A stretch of DNA of 64,000 nucleotides from Gracilariopsis chorda (taxonomy: Eukaryota > Rhodophyta > Florideophyceae > Gracilariales > Gracilariaceae). Both the position numbers and the translations under genes were made by a program. Positions within the stretch are counted from its first letter, which is position 1. Every line of letters begins with the position of its first letter. The notes below the pieces were generated by a model. It was not told the DNA's origin and made no database searches. It saw only the letters and a list, made by a program, of their open reading frames with translations. The stretch is taken from the NCBI GenBank assembly GCA_003194525.1, contig NBIV01000163.1, positions 150,986-214,985 on the forward strand, written 5' to 3'. Shown here in pieces: positions 10,239-20,224 of this stretch.

Positions 10239-11076
10239 AACGCCAGTGGCCATAACCATGTCGTGTAAGCCCATCCAGCGCTCTGACCTCCGCCACTGTT
10301 GTACACGAATCTTCTTCCCAAGCTTAATGGCGCAGAACAGGTAGCAAGTAGCAGGCACACTCGCAAGCGTGATGCGAAAAATGGGAGCACACAGCACGAA
10401 GAGCAGCAACAAGAGAAAGAAGGGTGGAGAAAGCGCCCATGGTGCGCTCTAATCCACTGAACGATTGCTTTTGGCGCGATTCAATGCCCATTTTGCCACC
10501 TGTGGCAACCTTTCCGCTGTTCACGGTGAAAAGTTTGTCTACTTGAAGCTATCAGAAGCTAATCGGAGCAAGATATGCGCACAGCCGCCAGTTTGGCATT
10601 TACCGAAAAGCTCCCGCCCGCCCTCCTCACTCCCGCTCGTCACCCCCATCTCTGCAACCATGCGCTCCGCCAAGACATCCATCAAGCGCTCACGGGCCCG
10701 CGTGGAGCCCGCTCTGCAGCACGATAGGTTCCGCTGTCACATTGGCCTGCAAAGAGACAGTGGCCATTCAACGCGGTTGATTCCAATTTGTTCAAAAGTT
10801 TGGAATCTTGGCGCCACGTACAACACGGTGGTGACGTTGCAGCCCGATAGAAAAGTTTTCTTGAGGGGTTGAAAACTTATACTGGACCTAGAACGCGGTT
10901 CACGCGTCCTCGGGGCGCGCAAGTTAACAATCTAACTCTTAAAGTTCGTGTCCTCGCACATTGTGTGAAACGCAGGTTAGCGTTCCTACCTTCGCGAAGC
11001 TCCCCCTTTCACGTTAACAGTCTAGGAAGAGGCTAAGGTGATCGATGTGTGATGTTCTGCTCAGTGGACACTCAAG
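10239..11076. other. Intergenic region upstream of the reductase gene
   Basis: No convincing gene is seen. A 135-codon frame at 10465-10872 (+) has no recognisable motif and is not called. The last few hundred bases are the likely promoter of the reductase gene; no core element is clear. Confidence 0.4.
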
Positions 11077-12462
11077 ATGCGTATTGCGGTAGTCGGTGCG
11101 GGCCCGGCAGGATTTTATGCCACCCAGTCCCTACTAAAACGCTTCCCAGACTGTACCGTTGACCTCATTGAACGCCTGCCAGTTCCTTTCGGTCTTGTTC
11201 GCTATGGCGTGGCACCAGATCATCCTGCGACGAAAAAGGTGATCAACACGTTTTCCGCTTTCGTGAATTCCAACCGCAGCAGGATTAACTTTTATGGTAA
11301 TGTTGCAGTAGGAGATGACCAACCACTCAAACCCAGCCATTTGAAAGACTTTTACAACCTTACTATTTATGCTACGGGGGCTGCACATCCCAGAACACTG
11401 CCTGGTGTGCACATCCCCTCCCGTTTTGTGTACGGGGCACAAGATTTCGCATTCTGGGCAAACGGTCATCCAGATATCCATTCAACGTCTGCTCAAGGCA
11501 AACTAAGTGAGCGCATCGAGCGCGATGTCAAAGGTACCGAAAATGTAGCTGTTATTGGTGTTGGTAACGTGGCCATCGATATTGCCCGCCTATTACTCCG
11601 TCCTGTCGACGATCTTCGCAGCACTGACATCAGTCCATCTGTCTTGGAACTGCTCAGTGAATCACCGATTAAGTCAGTATCTCTGTTTGGACGAAAGAGT
11701 CCCTCAGGAGCTGCGTGGACAACGGCAGCGCTGCGAGAAGTAGTTACCAAAATACCCGGTATAATCACCACTTGCGATCACGGGTTGCTGCGAAAGGATA
11801 TGGAGATGTCCCAGCTTTCTCGTTCAAAGAAGTCAATGCTAAAGGTCCTATCTGAAAAAACCGTGGACCTCAATTCGGCAGAACTGCACCATCACGAGCA
11901 TCAAGGGTCTAGAATTCTGCGCTTAGAGTTTCTTAAAACACCTATTGCGTTCTCTGAGAATGTCGAGTCTGTGAATCTACGGCTACAGTGCTCTCAGCCT
12001 GCCAAAGATATGGTTGGAGAACACTTGAATCCTGCCACCAAATCGTGTGAGGTTCGTGATACTATCGAAAGCGTTTGCGGAGTGGTGTTTCTCAGCCTAG
12101 GCTATGTTGGAGGACAAGGGTCAGGTTACAGAGTTGGTTGGGCAAATGGAAAGGGGGCAGGCATTATCGGGGATAACAAGTGGGATGCTGAAACCGTGAT
12201 CAGTTCATTGTCGATTCCGGACACAATGAACGCCGTTGGTATATCTCATTGGCTGTCGTCAACAGGTCATAGATTTGTAAGCTGGGAAGGATGGGAATGC
12301 ATTGACGCAGTAGAAAAGAAAAGAGGCTCCGAATATGGAAGGAAGGATGAACGTGTAAAACTTGAGTCTGTCGAAGAGATGCTGCAGGTGGCTGAACGGC
12401 AAGCGCAAAACATGAACGGGTTTAATCAGCAATTCAGGACTCACTGCGAATCACGGTCTTGA
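11077..12462 (+). CDS. FDXR: NADPH:adrenodoxin/ferredoxin oxidoreductase, mitochondrial type (461 aa)
   Basis: This flavoprotein transfers electrons from NADPH to a [2Fe-2S] ferredoxin; in mitochondria this feeds Fe-S cluster, heme A or sterol chemistry. The N-terminus is the FAD-binding motif VGAGPAGFYA (residues 6-15), followed by the family signature around FGLVRYGVAPDHP (residues 38-50). A second dinucleotide fold, VIGVGNVAIDIARLLL, with G161-V-G-N-V-A, binds NADPH. A third conserved block (FGRKSPSGAAWTTAALREV) corresponds to the usual RRGP..AFT..ELRE region. The C-terminal GWANGKGAGIIGDNKWDA matches the family's GW..RGP.G.I..N..DA block. Length is typical for the mature enzyme. An in-frame TGA ten codons upstream fixes this ATG as the first, so there is no cleavable leader and organelle targeting is unclear. 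The gene has no introns. Confidence 0.95.
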   Translation: MRIAVVGAGPAGFYATQSLLKRFPDCTVDLIERLPVPFGLVRYGVAPDHPATKKVINTFSAFVNSNRSRINFYGNVAVGDDQPLKPSHLKDFYNLTIYATGAAHPRTLPGVHIPSRFVYGAQDFAFWANGHPDIHSTSAQGKLSERIERDVKGTENVAVIGVGNVAIDIARLLLRPVDDLRSTDISPSVLELLSESPIKSVSLFGRKSPSGAAWTTAALREVVTKIPGIITTCDHGLLRKDMEMSQLSRSKKSMLKVLSEKTVDLNSAELHHHEHQGSRILRLEFLKTPIAFSENVESVNLRLQCSQPAKDMVGEHLNPATKSCEVRDTIESVCGVVFLSLGYVGGQGSGYRVGWANGKGAGIIGDNKWDAETVISSLSIPDTMNAVGISHWLSSTGHRFVSWEGWECIDAVEKKRGSEYGRKDERVKLESVEEMLQVAERQAQNMNGFNQQFRTHCESRS

Positions 12463-14917
12463 GAGACGTACGGGCTGAGGAACTCTGTGACGCCTATGTC
12501 CAGTGAGCACTTTTTCCCCTCTCGATAACGGTATTATGGCTTCCACATCTCGCCTGTGCCCCTCTGCTACATGTGATGATGATGGGGATGGTTTAGGGCC
12601 CTGGAGAGTGAAGGGTTCTTCGGTGAAGAACCTGCCGGGCATGCACAAAATGAGAGACGCAAGCCTTGATGTGTGATACATTCAAATATGATACACCACC
12701 TGCACGCGGAGATGTTTTGCTCAGCTGGATGCTGGCGCCCGGGCTTTCAATCCGCAGAACGCACAGTTTGGGCTTGGCTGCCTTGAGCTTTTTGAAAGTG
12801 GGGCTTGTCATGAAGGCCGACTAGGTCAAAGCGTGGTAGCGACTGGTGGGCATGTTTAAGGGTTCATCCCGTTTCTCCTTCAGCACATCAATGCTGGTAT
12901 TAACTTACAAAATACGACGTTGGAACAGTTCGAATGCAGGTTATGCGAGGAAAAAGTGAATCGGCAACACCTCAAGGCGCACCACTCACAGAAGACACCT
13001 TAAATCGGCCGTCTAAGTGTAGGGATATTCCAGGGCGCCAGTGGTATGGGGACACATCCGCATTCTTGAACTTCTTTGCTATCAGCTCATGAATTTTTGA
13101 TTGCGACTCTCAGCAGATGATTTCAGTCTATTGCGCTCTAGAGAAGCCAACAACCTTCACGGCCTTTCCCTTAGGAACAGCTGCGGTTTTCGTTCCTCTA
13201 TCCCACCTCCGATGCCTCATTCTCACCACAGTATCTCTTCACGTGAATATATTGAGCTGCTCCACTTTTGAGCAAAAGATAAGGTTCTAGTGGGATTGAT
13301 TTCCTTGGGATCAATCCTCTAAGAGAGGGAAGGCAATTTTCAAGCCGTTCTGTGAAGAAGGGGACGCAATAGTTTGAACCCATGCGGTAACTATGTTTCT
13401 TTTTTTTGTGTAAATCGGAGCCGAGAATAACCTACGCATGGGACGTCACTTAAGTCGGCCCCAGTGGGTGATCAGCATAATCGCCTGTGCCGAACTGCGC
13501 TTTAGAAGGCCACAGCCAGAAAGAGACCCCTGGCAATCTGTGCTTCAACAGTTGGCCACGGACAGAACGCTATCCAAGGATCTCAGCAACATGACGTACT
13601 CTTTCCCTGATGTCCTCGGGAGAATAAGAAAGGAATAGCTGATAGATAAAAGATGAAGCGAAGAGCGTCATCAGCGGCGAAATGGGTCTGACATCAAGTC
13701 TCCCTGCAGACGCTTGCTGCTCACTGACCGTGTACTATGCTGCCGTAAGTGGACGGAGAGCGCAACACGATTGTTGTACTGGGTAGAGAGATAGTGTGTA
13801 GAAGCCATTTGCTACAACGGAATGAAAGCTCACAAAGGTGTAACAGGGACCTACCTGGCTGCAACATCATGGTTCTTGAAACCCCTTAAAACCCTTTCAC
13901 TGCGTCGTAACGTAGTGTTTAGTTGAAGTATCGAAATGCAATTTGAGATGTATTAAACTGTAGTAAAGTAATGACGAACGAGAAAAACGAAATCTGCACC
14001 TGCACAGGTAAGATGCGAGGAATGCGTCAAAACTGTTTGTGTCGATTTGAGTACGCAAGTATACATCGTATTGTGCCAGATGTCGAGATGCTAGTTCCCG
14101 GCTCCCTCGCAGTGGTGCTAATCTTCCCCAGCTCCGTATCATCAGAGATGCGATACGGCAGTGAGTTAAAACAACAGTTAGAAACCCTGCTGCGTTCCAA
14201 GGACAATGCAAGTTTAAACGATGGAGTTCTTCTTTCAAACGTCATGTCTTCAACATACAAGAATTAATTACATGAGTGTATCAGCTCCACGAAACTCGAT
14301 ATTGTAGCAGTCAAACATGCAGTTAGACCGTGACGCACTCAGCTTCACTTGGCTTGAGAAAATGAAGAATGATCAACTCTGAAGAGTGTTGAGAACGAGG
14401 AAGGATCGACTCTGAAGTTGATCGCCTTGAAGTTTCAGGCCTGCGCTGGAACCTGCCGTGAAGCCCTTCAGTTGCAAGAAACCCATGTTGGGAAAAAACC
14501 TTTTTCGCAATATCAGAGCTAGTAGAGCCAAGTCTGACAACTATTCCAAGTTGATCGTTCTTCATGTTCTCAAGCACGTTCTTGTTCATAAAGTTCTTCT
14601 GCGCCAGAAGTTACGAAAGACGTTCTTTGACATCAGTGGAGTGGCTACCCCTTTAGACAATGTCGCTTCCTGTGGCTAACTCAGTATGTTACGGCTGTGC
14701 AACTAATACTGCTTTTGAATGACAAGGGATTCAAACGATACCGAAACGTTCCTCATTCTCAGTTCACAGATACAGGGGTAGCCTTCTACCGCTGTACCCA
14801 GGTATTTTGCTTGGAATCCGCCCTTTTACTTCGTACACAATTGGACCAACGTCGCGAAATACTTAATGGTCGCGAACCTACGTACATTTCTGACACGAAG
14901 GTACGATATTCAAGTAC
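12463..14917. other. 2.4-kb intergenic region without a recognised gene
   Basis: No protein family is recognised on either strand; the open frames are short and mutually inconsistent. Around 12950-13400 the minus strand has broken frames that might be an old transposase relic, but no motif can be named. The only clear structure is the inverted repeat at 14353-14574. Confidence 0.45.
14353..14574. repeat. Inverted repeat, 26-bp arms, ~170-bp spacer
   Basis: The left arm 14353-14378 (CTTGAGAAAATGAAGAATGA and on) is complementary to the right arm 14549-14574 at 24 of 26 positions. An 88-codon minus-strand frame spans it without any recognisable motif. It may be the ends of a small non-autonomous transposon; no target duplication was found. 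Confidence 0.6.
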
Positions 14918-17731
14918 CTACACGTAGAAGAAGCGCTTTGTCAGGTTCGCGTGTATTGAAGGTACCTGACCGGATGAAAACTGCACTGGAAGCGGCTCAT
15001 CGCTTTGCATAGATGGCTGTCCAGGAATTAGTTCAAACCGCGCTGAACTACGGGCCGCAAGGAAGGCCCTGCCTCGCTGTGCAAGAAGATCGGCGTAATA
15101 CACAGCAGGCACCATTGACACACTGCGCGAAGCCCTGGTGAACAAGTAACACAACCGATACGTCAAGCCTTGGATTTCATCTGGTTCAAATCCGATTTCA
15201 TCTTTCAGAACAGTGTATCGCATCGGTCGTGAGGTGCCTTGGATACCGTTATGGCTAATGAGGTAGAAGTCATAATGCTGGGGGTGGGTGACGTCGGTGT
15301 CAATGACAGTTCCCGGAACGCAATTGCTAGAGCGATCTTTTGGCCCGTCATCCATGGGGAAGAAGCGCATGTGGTGTCCACGCTGCATAACGATGAACGT
15401 GATCTTTGGCTGATAGTCTGGTACACCATGTTGTCGCCCAAACTCAATCGCACAAGTCCTTGCGCTGTCCAGCTCGCTCCTCAAGATCTTAGCAAACTGC
15501 CCATCAGCGACACCATTCCTATAAATGAGAATGTTCTCCGGACAGAACTTTTCATGCGCGTGGAAGAGGGTGAGAATAGAGTTAAGCATGGGCCCAAACG
15601 ATACGATGCCTTCTTCAGTGGGCATCTGGACTTTTATGGCACCTCCAAACCTCCCACATCTCTTATCCAGGCTACCAACCATGGAAGCAATTGACGGAAC
15701 ATCGCCCGTTTGCTCCACCGCGGAAGCATGGGAAACAGTTGCACCGACGACAAGGAATCGGTCCCCTAGGCATTGGAAATGATCCCCGGGAATACGCGCA
15801 GTGAGGCCTCCAAGCTTTGCGTTGATTTTCATGCATAGATTAAGGCAGTAGAGTAACGTTGGCTGCTTGACCTGACTCGCAACAACGCACTGTGACGGAA
15901 TTCCAAGATATGTATCACTCACATTCTTAATCTTGTTGTAATCCCTGGTTGCAGTAGTCTCTTTGATAACCATGATCAGTTGGCACTCTGGAGTTGCTGG
16001 ATCATTGTCAATCTCTTGCTTCAAGCTGATCATATCCTTGACCAGAATGGGCGTATGACTGAACTTGATTCGTGGTTCTTTCACCTCCATCCCATACCCG
16101 CGAAGAACATGAGTAACAGCGAATACAAACTGTTTCACATCAAACTTCTGAACACTCTGCGCCAACACAAGTACACCCCAAGACAGCAAAGGTTCACCGG
16201 TTTGGAACACCTCACGGTCCTTCATGCTCCATGAGTACTCATTTTCAGCATTAGTTGAAAGATCTAAAGCAACGTCCTGTCCCACGATGATCCTCGGCGG
16301 TTCTAGAATTCGGGCACGAACAGATAACTTATTCATGTTGACCTTGACACCAAACGCATTCAAGTACTCTTGCGTGGACGCGTTGACGTCTTCAAGAACG
16401 TCAGCAATTCTGCTCATACGCGAAACGGGAGCTTGCGCAGCGATGTGAGCCATGCGCTCCTTCATTGGATGACTGAGCATGGCTCGACGACGCTGGCCCG
16501 CAATGATACGGGCCATTTCCAATGGAATGTAGACGTGGCTTTTGCCGGCTGAGATATCAATACATGGCATATCAGGATGATTGAGGGTACTACCCATGTC
16601 TGCAAAATGATTCGCAACCGACATACGAGCATGCTGAGATTCGAACTCCAGATCGGAGGCTGGTACCAGCGAAAGTCTCTTGACAACATGGGGTTTGCGC
16701 TCAGTCTCTTGCACGTAGATTTGCTCGACCTTGATGCCACGAAGTTCATTCTCCAGTTGGGCAATCTGCTGTTTGGTGAGGGGACCCTTTAGGGGCGGTT
16801 CATCCATGCGATCTTCAGAAGGCGGTGCATTGGGAGCAAGAATCTCGACAGCAAAATCATACACGGTTTGTGCCGTGTAAAACGCACTGTAGTTGACATC
16901 AAAGGACAGGAACATTCCATTGTCCTTGGGACGAAATGCTTGATAGTAGCACATCCAGGCCTCACATCCCTGCCCCAGACGGTTTTCCGCGGTACCCGTA
17001 GGCTGCACGGCAAATGTCTTGCCCGTGTAAATCCATTCACGAAGTGGACAGGTGCGGAGAGCAATATCCAATACGGTGATTGCCTCCTGAGGAACGTTGG
17101 TGAGATTCTTATTAATGAACTCTGAAAGCTCACTCATGTTAATCTGGTTGACGACGGTAAAGGTGACCTTGTACTTCTTGCCTTCCCACTGGGCCATGAA
17201 TTGCTTGCGGGGGCTTTCCCAGGCGGGATGAGTGGAGGTGTATGCATTCTTGCGGCCATCATGGGCAATCCTAGAATTGCCAAAGTCAAAGGCGTAATCG
17301 GCCTCGATGCTGCGAACGAGCTTGGTGGCAATTCCAATCGGGAGCGGTTTCTCTGTCTGGCCGCCGGCGCCGCGATCGCCGCGACCGCGACCTCGTCCGC
17401 GACCCCTGCCGCGTCCTCCGCGACCACCGCGTCCTCCGCCAGGAGGCTCTTCCTCGATCTCCTCAAAGACGAGATCGTAGTGCGTGACTAGCTGGCTGAG
17501 ATTGGAAATGTCGACTGGGTAACAGTTGACTTTGACGTCGGTTGGACGCCCTAGCTTACCGAAGCGGCCGTTCCTGGTTGCAGCGCCAATGTCGCGAAGA
17601 TCGCGAAGGACTTCGGCTGGGGAGGGACGGGGCACGGGCGCAGGGGGTTGGGCTGAGCGATCGGCGCCTCGCGGTTGAAAGCCACCTCGGCCCTGAAAAG
17701 AGCCGCCTCTTGGTGGACCTCCGTATGACAT
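14918..17731 (-). CDS. AGO: Argonaute protein, predicted slicer-inactive (937 aa)
   Basis: Argonautes bind a small guide RNA and direct it to complementary RNA. The start at 17731 (MSYGGPPRGG) is preferred over an upstream in-frame ATG at 18025, whose 98 extra residues are a translated CT-rich leader. Order: RGG-rich tail, N domain interrupted by an Arg-Gly run at about residues 94-122, PAZ (VANHFADMG, IPLEMARIIAGQ), MID and PIWI. The MID pocket residues for the guide 5' phosphate are kept: Y and K in DYNKIKNVSDTYLGIPSQC, the Q of SQC, and K in LCMKINAKLGG. The PIWI tetrad is not. GADVTHP has become GATVSHA (Asp to Thr665), YRDGVS has become YRNGVA (Asp to Asn739), and the His of YYAH is Asp881, as in plant AGO2/3. 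Cleavage activity is therefore unlikely; silencing by binding or partner recruitment is inferred. No introns. Confidence 0.96.
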   Translation of the reverse strand: MSYGGPPRGGSFQGRGGFQPRGADRSAQPPAPVPRPSPAEVLRDLRDIGAATRNGRFGKLGRPTDVKVNCYPVDISNLSQLVTHYDLVFEEIEEEPPGGGRGGRGGRGRGRGRGRGRGDRGAGGQTEKPLPIGIATKLVRSIEADYAFDFGNSRIAHDGRKNAYTSTHPAWESPRKQFMAQWEGKKYKVTFTVVNQINMSELSEFINKNLTNVPQEAITVLDIALRTCPLREWIYTGKTFAVQPTGTAENRLGQGCEAWMCYYQAFRPKDNGMFLSFDVNYSAFYTAQTVYDFAVEILAPNAPPSEDRMDEPPLKGPLTKQQIAQLENELRGIKVEQIYVQETERKPHVVKRLSLVPASDLEFESQHARMSVANHFADMGSTLNHPDMPCIDISAGKSHVYIPLEMARIIAGQRRRAMLSHPMKERMAHIAAQAPVSRMSRIADVLEDVNASTQEYLNAFGVKVNMNKLSVRARILEPPRIIVGQDVALDLSTNAENEYSWSMKDREVFQTGEPLLSWGVLVLAQSVQKFDVKQFVFAVTHVLRGYGMEVKEPRIKFSHTPILVKDMISLKQEIDNDPATPECQLIMVIKETTATRDYNKIKNVSDTYLGIPSQCVVASQVKQPTLLYCLNLCMKINAKLGGLTARIPGDHFQCLGDRFLVVGATVSHASAVEQTGDVPSIASMVGSLDKRCGRFGGAIKVQMPTEEGIVSFGPMLNSILTLFHAHEKFCPENILIYRNGVADGQFAKILRSELDSARTCAIEFGRQHGVPDYQPKITFIVMQRGHHMRFFPMDDGPKDRSSNCVPGTVIDTDVTHPQHYDFYLISHNGIQGTSRPMRYTVLKDEIGFEPDEIQGLTYRLCYLFTRASRSVSMVPAVYYADLLAQRGRAFLAARSSARFELIPGQPSMQSDEPLPVQFSSGQVPSIHANLTKRFFYV

Positions 17732-18545
17732 GATGGGTTGATGAAGACTGACTGAGTAGCGAAGGGCAAAAGGAACGACAGAGTAGAACGACTGAACAGG
17801 TGGAAGGTTGATGAGCAAGGTGAGAGAAGAGTAGGGGTTTTGGGGGAGGCAGAACAGGCTGCGGAGGCTGAGATGAGAAGGCTGAGATGAGAAGGCTGAG
17901 ATGAGAAGGCTGAAATGAGAAGACGAACGGCTAAAGTGAGAATGGAGTAAGAATGGAGTGTACAGACACGGACAAGATTTATGAAGTGGGAAGTAAAACG
18001 AGGCGATATTCGGACGGATCAACAACGGAAACAGGGATCAGAGCCGGAGGAGGCGAGTGAAGGGGATGAAAACGTGTGAGGCAGAGAAGATGGGTGCTGC
18101 AGAGCTGACGACAGCAGTTTGGGTGAAATAATGATGTTGAAGGGGGCGGGGGTGGGGGTTGAGATATGGGGAGAAGACGGGCGGTAGGGGTAGCGGTCGG
18201 GGGAAGGGGGGGGGGGGGGGAGTGCTGTTGGGAAAGCGATTGGTGGGCGATGTGCGGGGGTTGGTGCAAATTAGCGGCGATTTGCGTTGATTTGCGTTTG
18301 GCGCGATTGCGGCGCTGTGAAACGAAAAAAAGGAGGGGGTGAGGGGATGGGGGGGGGGGGGGGGTGATAGGGCACGCGTGGCAGCGTATGAGCCTGTGAG
18401 GGGAGCGTGACGCGCGGCTGCACGCCCATGCAGACCAGCAGCGAAAAGCGCGCGCGTTTGACCGTTCGGATCGTCCGGGGTCTATCTTGGTGCTGATGGG
18501 CGGCGCGGCCGCAGACAGCAGCGCTCGGAGCACCAGCTGCGCCAC
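17732..18545 (-). promoter_or_regulatory. Leader and promoter region of the Argonaute gene, with G tracts
   Basis: Upstream of the Argonaute ATG the minus strand is pyrimidine-rich, with poly-C runs seen as G runs of about 14 on the plus strand near 18207-18220 and 18350-18363. A 14-bp unit (GCTGAGATGAGAAG) is repeated four times at 17867-17922. A 188-codon Pro/Ser-rich frame here (17979-18545, minus) is low complexity and is not called a gene. No TATA box is clear. Confidence 0.5.
17867..17922. repeat. 14-bp tandem repeat, four units
   Basis: GCTGAGATGAGAAG is repeated four times head to tail, the last unit with one substitution. It lies in the inferred 5' leader of the Argonaute gene. Confidence 0.9.
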
Positions 18546-19395
18546 GTACAGTAATGCCCCTTTTCGTTTGGCGTCTGCGAACGCGTTGTCGCGTTCGTAC
18601 GGAAAACCCTAAGGTGCTCCGAAGAGCCTCTTACGCAGTGCAGTTTCTACCATTTTGGCGCCAATCGCAATTTGCCGCGAATACGGCGCTGCGCCCGCGT
18701 CGTAAGCTGCTCTGTTGAGGGAGGTCTGCCCGTATCAGTGCGCAGCTGCTTCAAGCCTGAGCATACGCTGCGGTTCGCACTCGAATGCTCCCGTCGGGAT
18801 CGAAGTTCGCAAGCGTGAGGGGTGCATAGATCTACTGTACTGGCAGAAGCCGGGCGCCGAGATGAACGCTATTCCGTGCTTTTTAGCTTCCAAACAAGGC
18901 GCAAGTCGAAGGCTGCTCGGTATGAGCAGCGCCAGTTCCCGGTGCCGCAAATCAGTTTGGCGCCTCCGTTGCGCAATGTGCGTTTCCACAATTGTTTCGC
19001 AATGCCTGCAAAATCCCTTTCTCTCCTCCTATCACGCCGCTGTCGATCAGCTACGGCTTACTTCAAGCCGCGCCCCTCGCCAACACTCGCCCTGCGAGGC
19101 GCCGCACATCAACGGCCAAAGCTAACAGCGTTGAGGTTTAACCCTTTGCTATCTACGAGTTGTACTGCGAGAAGGTCAACGTTTTCGCATCTGTCACCAC
19201 ACCCGAGTCGCTTTCCTTACACGAGCGAGGCAGCTCAAGCTAAATAATTGCAGCACAGGTGCCACTGTAAGTCTTTTTCGTTTGTCTTCGTTGTCATTTC
19301 TGACGCAAGCCCACGTGGAACCTGCCAAGCATATCGCAATCCTAACAGTTCTGTCAGCACACATTAGAAAAAAACTCCAAAATTAGCTTTCTGCT
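18546..19395. other. Intergenic region between the Argonaute promoter and the old Copia element
   Basis: No gene is recognised. Plus-strand frames at 18715-19247 overlap one another and have no motif. Confidence 0.4.
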
Positions 19396-19400
19396 TACAG

Positions 19401-19543
19401 TGAAGAGATCGGCGGCTTTCTTCCCTCTTCCGGGGAGTCGAGGCTGGTGGAACCGCCGGCCGCGCGTTTACAGTGCACAAAAAAGAGTAACGTGTGGACA
19501 GCACTGCGCGTGCCAACGTATGGCTCAAGTTGCGTCATTCACA
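19401..19543 (-). repeat. 3' LTR of the old Copia element
   Basis: This is the direct repeat of 25818-25959 with about nine differences, with TG..CA ends on the minus strand. A translated MKRSAAFFPLPGSRGW appears in both copies simply because they are repeats. Confidence 0.88.
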
Positions 19544-20224
19544 CCGTCCCTCGCAAACATGCTCGATAGCAATGATTTGCGTACTAGACTAACAATACAT
19601 GGGAGCGTACGGTATCTACCGTTAAAAACCTTATGAAGCTGCAAAACCCAGTAGGAAAAATCTGCGTCATAAAGGAAAAGGTATAGTACTCTTGCTTAAA
19701 ATCGGAGACCATGTTCACCAATACGAAAAACAAAAACCAAACAACATCCGCAATAAGATTCAAAAGAAACAAATCAAAAAAAAGGTATAGGTCAAATGAT
19801 TGTAACAGAACTAATAAAAAAGAATAAGTATGGTCAACAATTTTTGCAACTTGTCACGTCGCAAAGATTTTTTTCGACAACTATGCAGGTTGCATGTCAG
19901 TTTGAATATTTTGCACATTCACCACGCCAGACTTCATCAGCTGTTTCACATGATGATAATTTAGAGCTATATATTTCTTCCCTTCCGATGTATTCGTATT
20001 TGAAGACATCGACAATGCAGTCAAGCGTACTGTAAAAATATAGATCGGGTCCATATTTGAATCATCTTGTAGAACCTTATCTCCGCGTAGCTCTCAGAAA
20101 ATCTTTCTAAGCGTTACAAGCATCTTTTAACTATATGATATTGCGATGTATTCTGCTTAACCAGACGACAAAGCAAGGAGTGTCTGTCTTCTTGTCGTCG
20201 ACATTACGGGTGCTTCATTAACTT

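Noticed and set aside
10465-10872. 135-codon plus-strand frame
   Set aside because: No recognisable motif, no length or composition support, and immediately followed by non-coding DNA; not called.
13438-13638. 66-codon plus-strand frame between reductase and Argonaute genes
   Set aside because: Too short and without motif; chance frames of this size are common in the interval.
17732-18025. N-terminal extension of Argonaute from an upstream in-frame ATG
   Set aside because: The added 98 residues are Ser/Leu/Phe-rich translation of a pyrimidine-rich leader; RGG-tailed MSYGGPPRGG is the typical Argonaute start.
17979-18545. 188-codon minus-strand frame upstream of Argonaute
   Set aside because: Pro/Ser-rich low complexity caused by C tracts, no motif, and overlap with the Argonaute leader.
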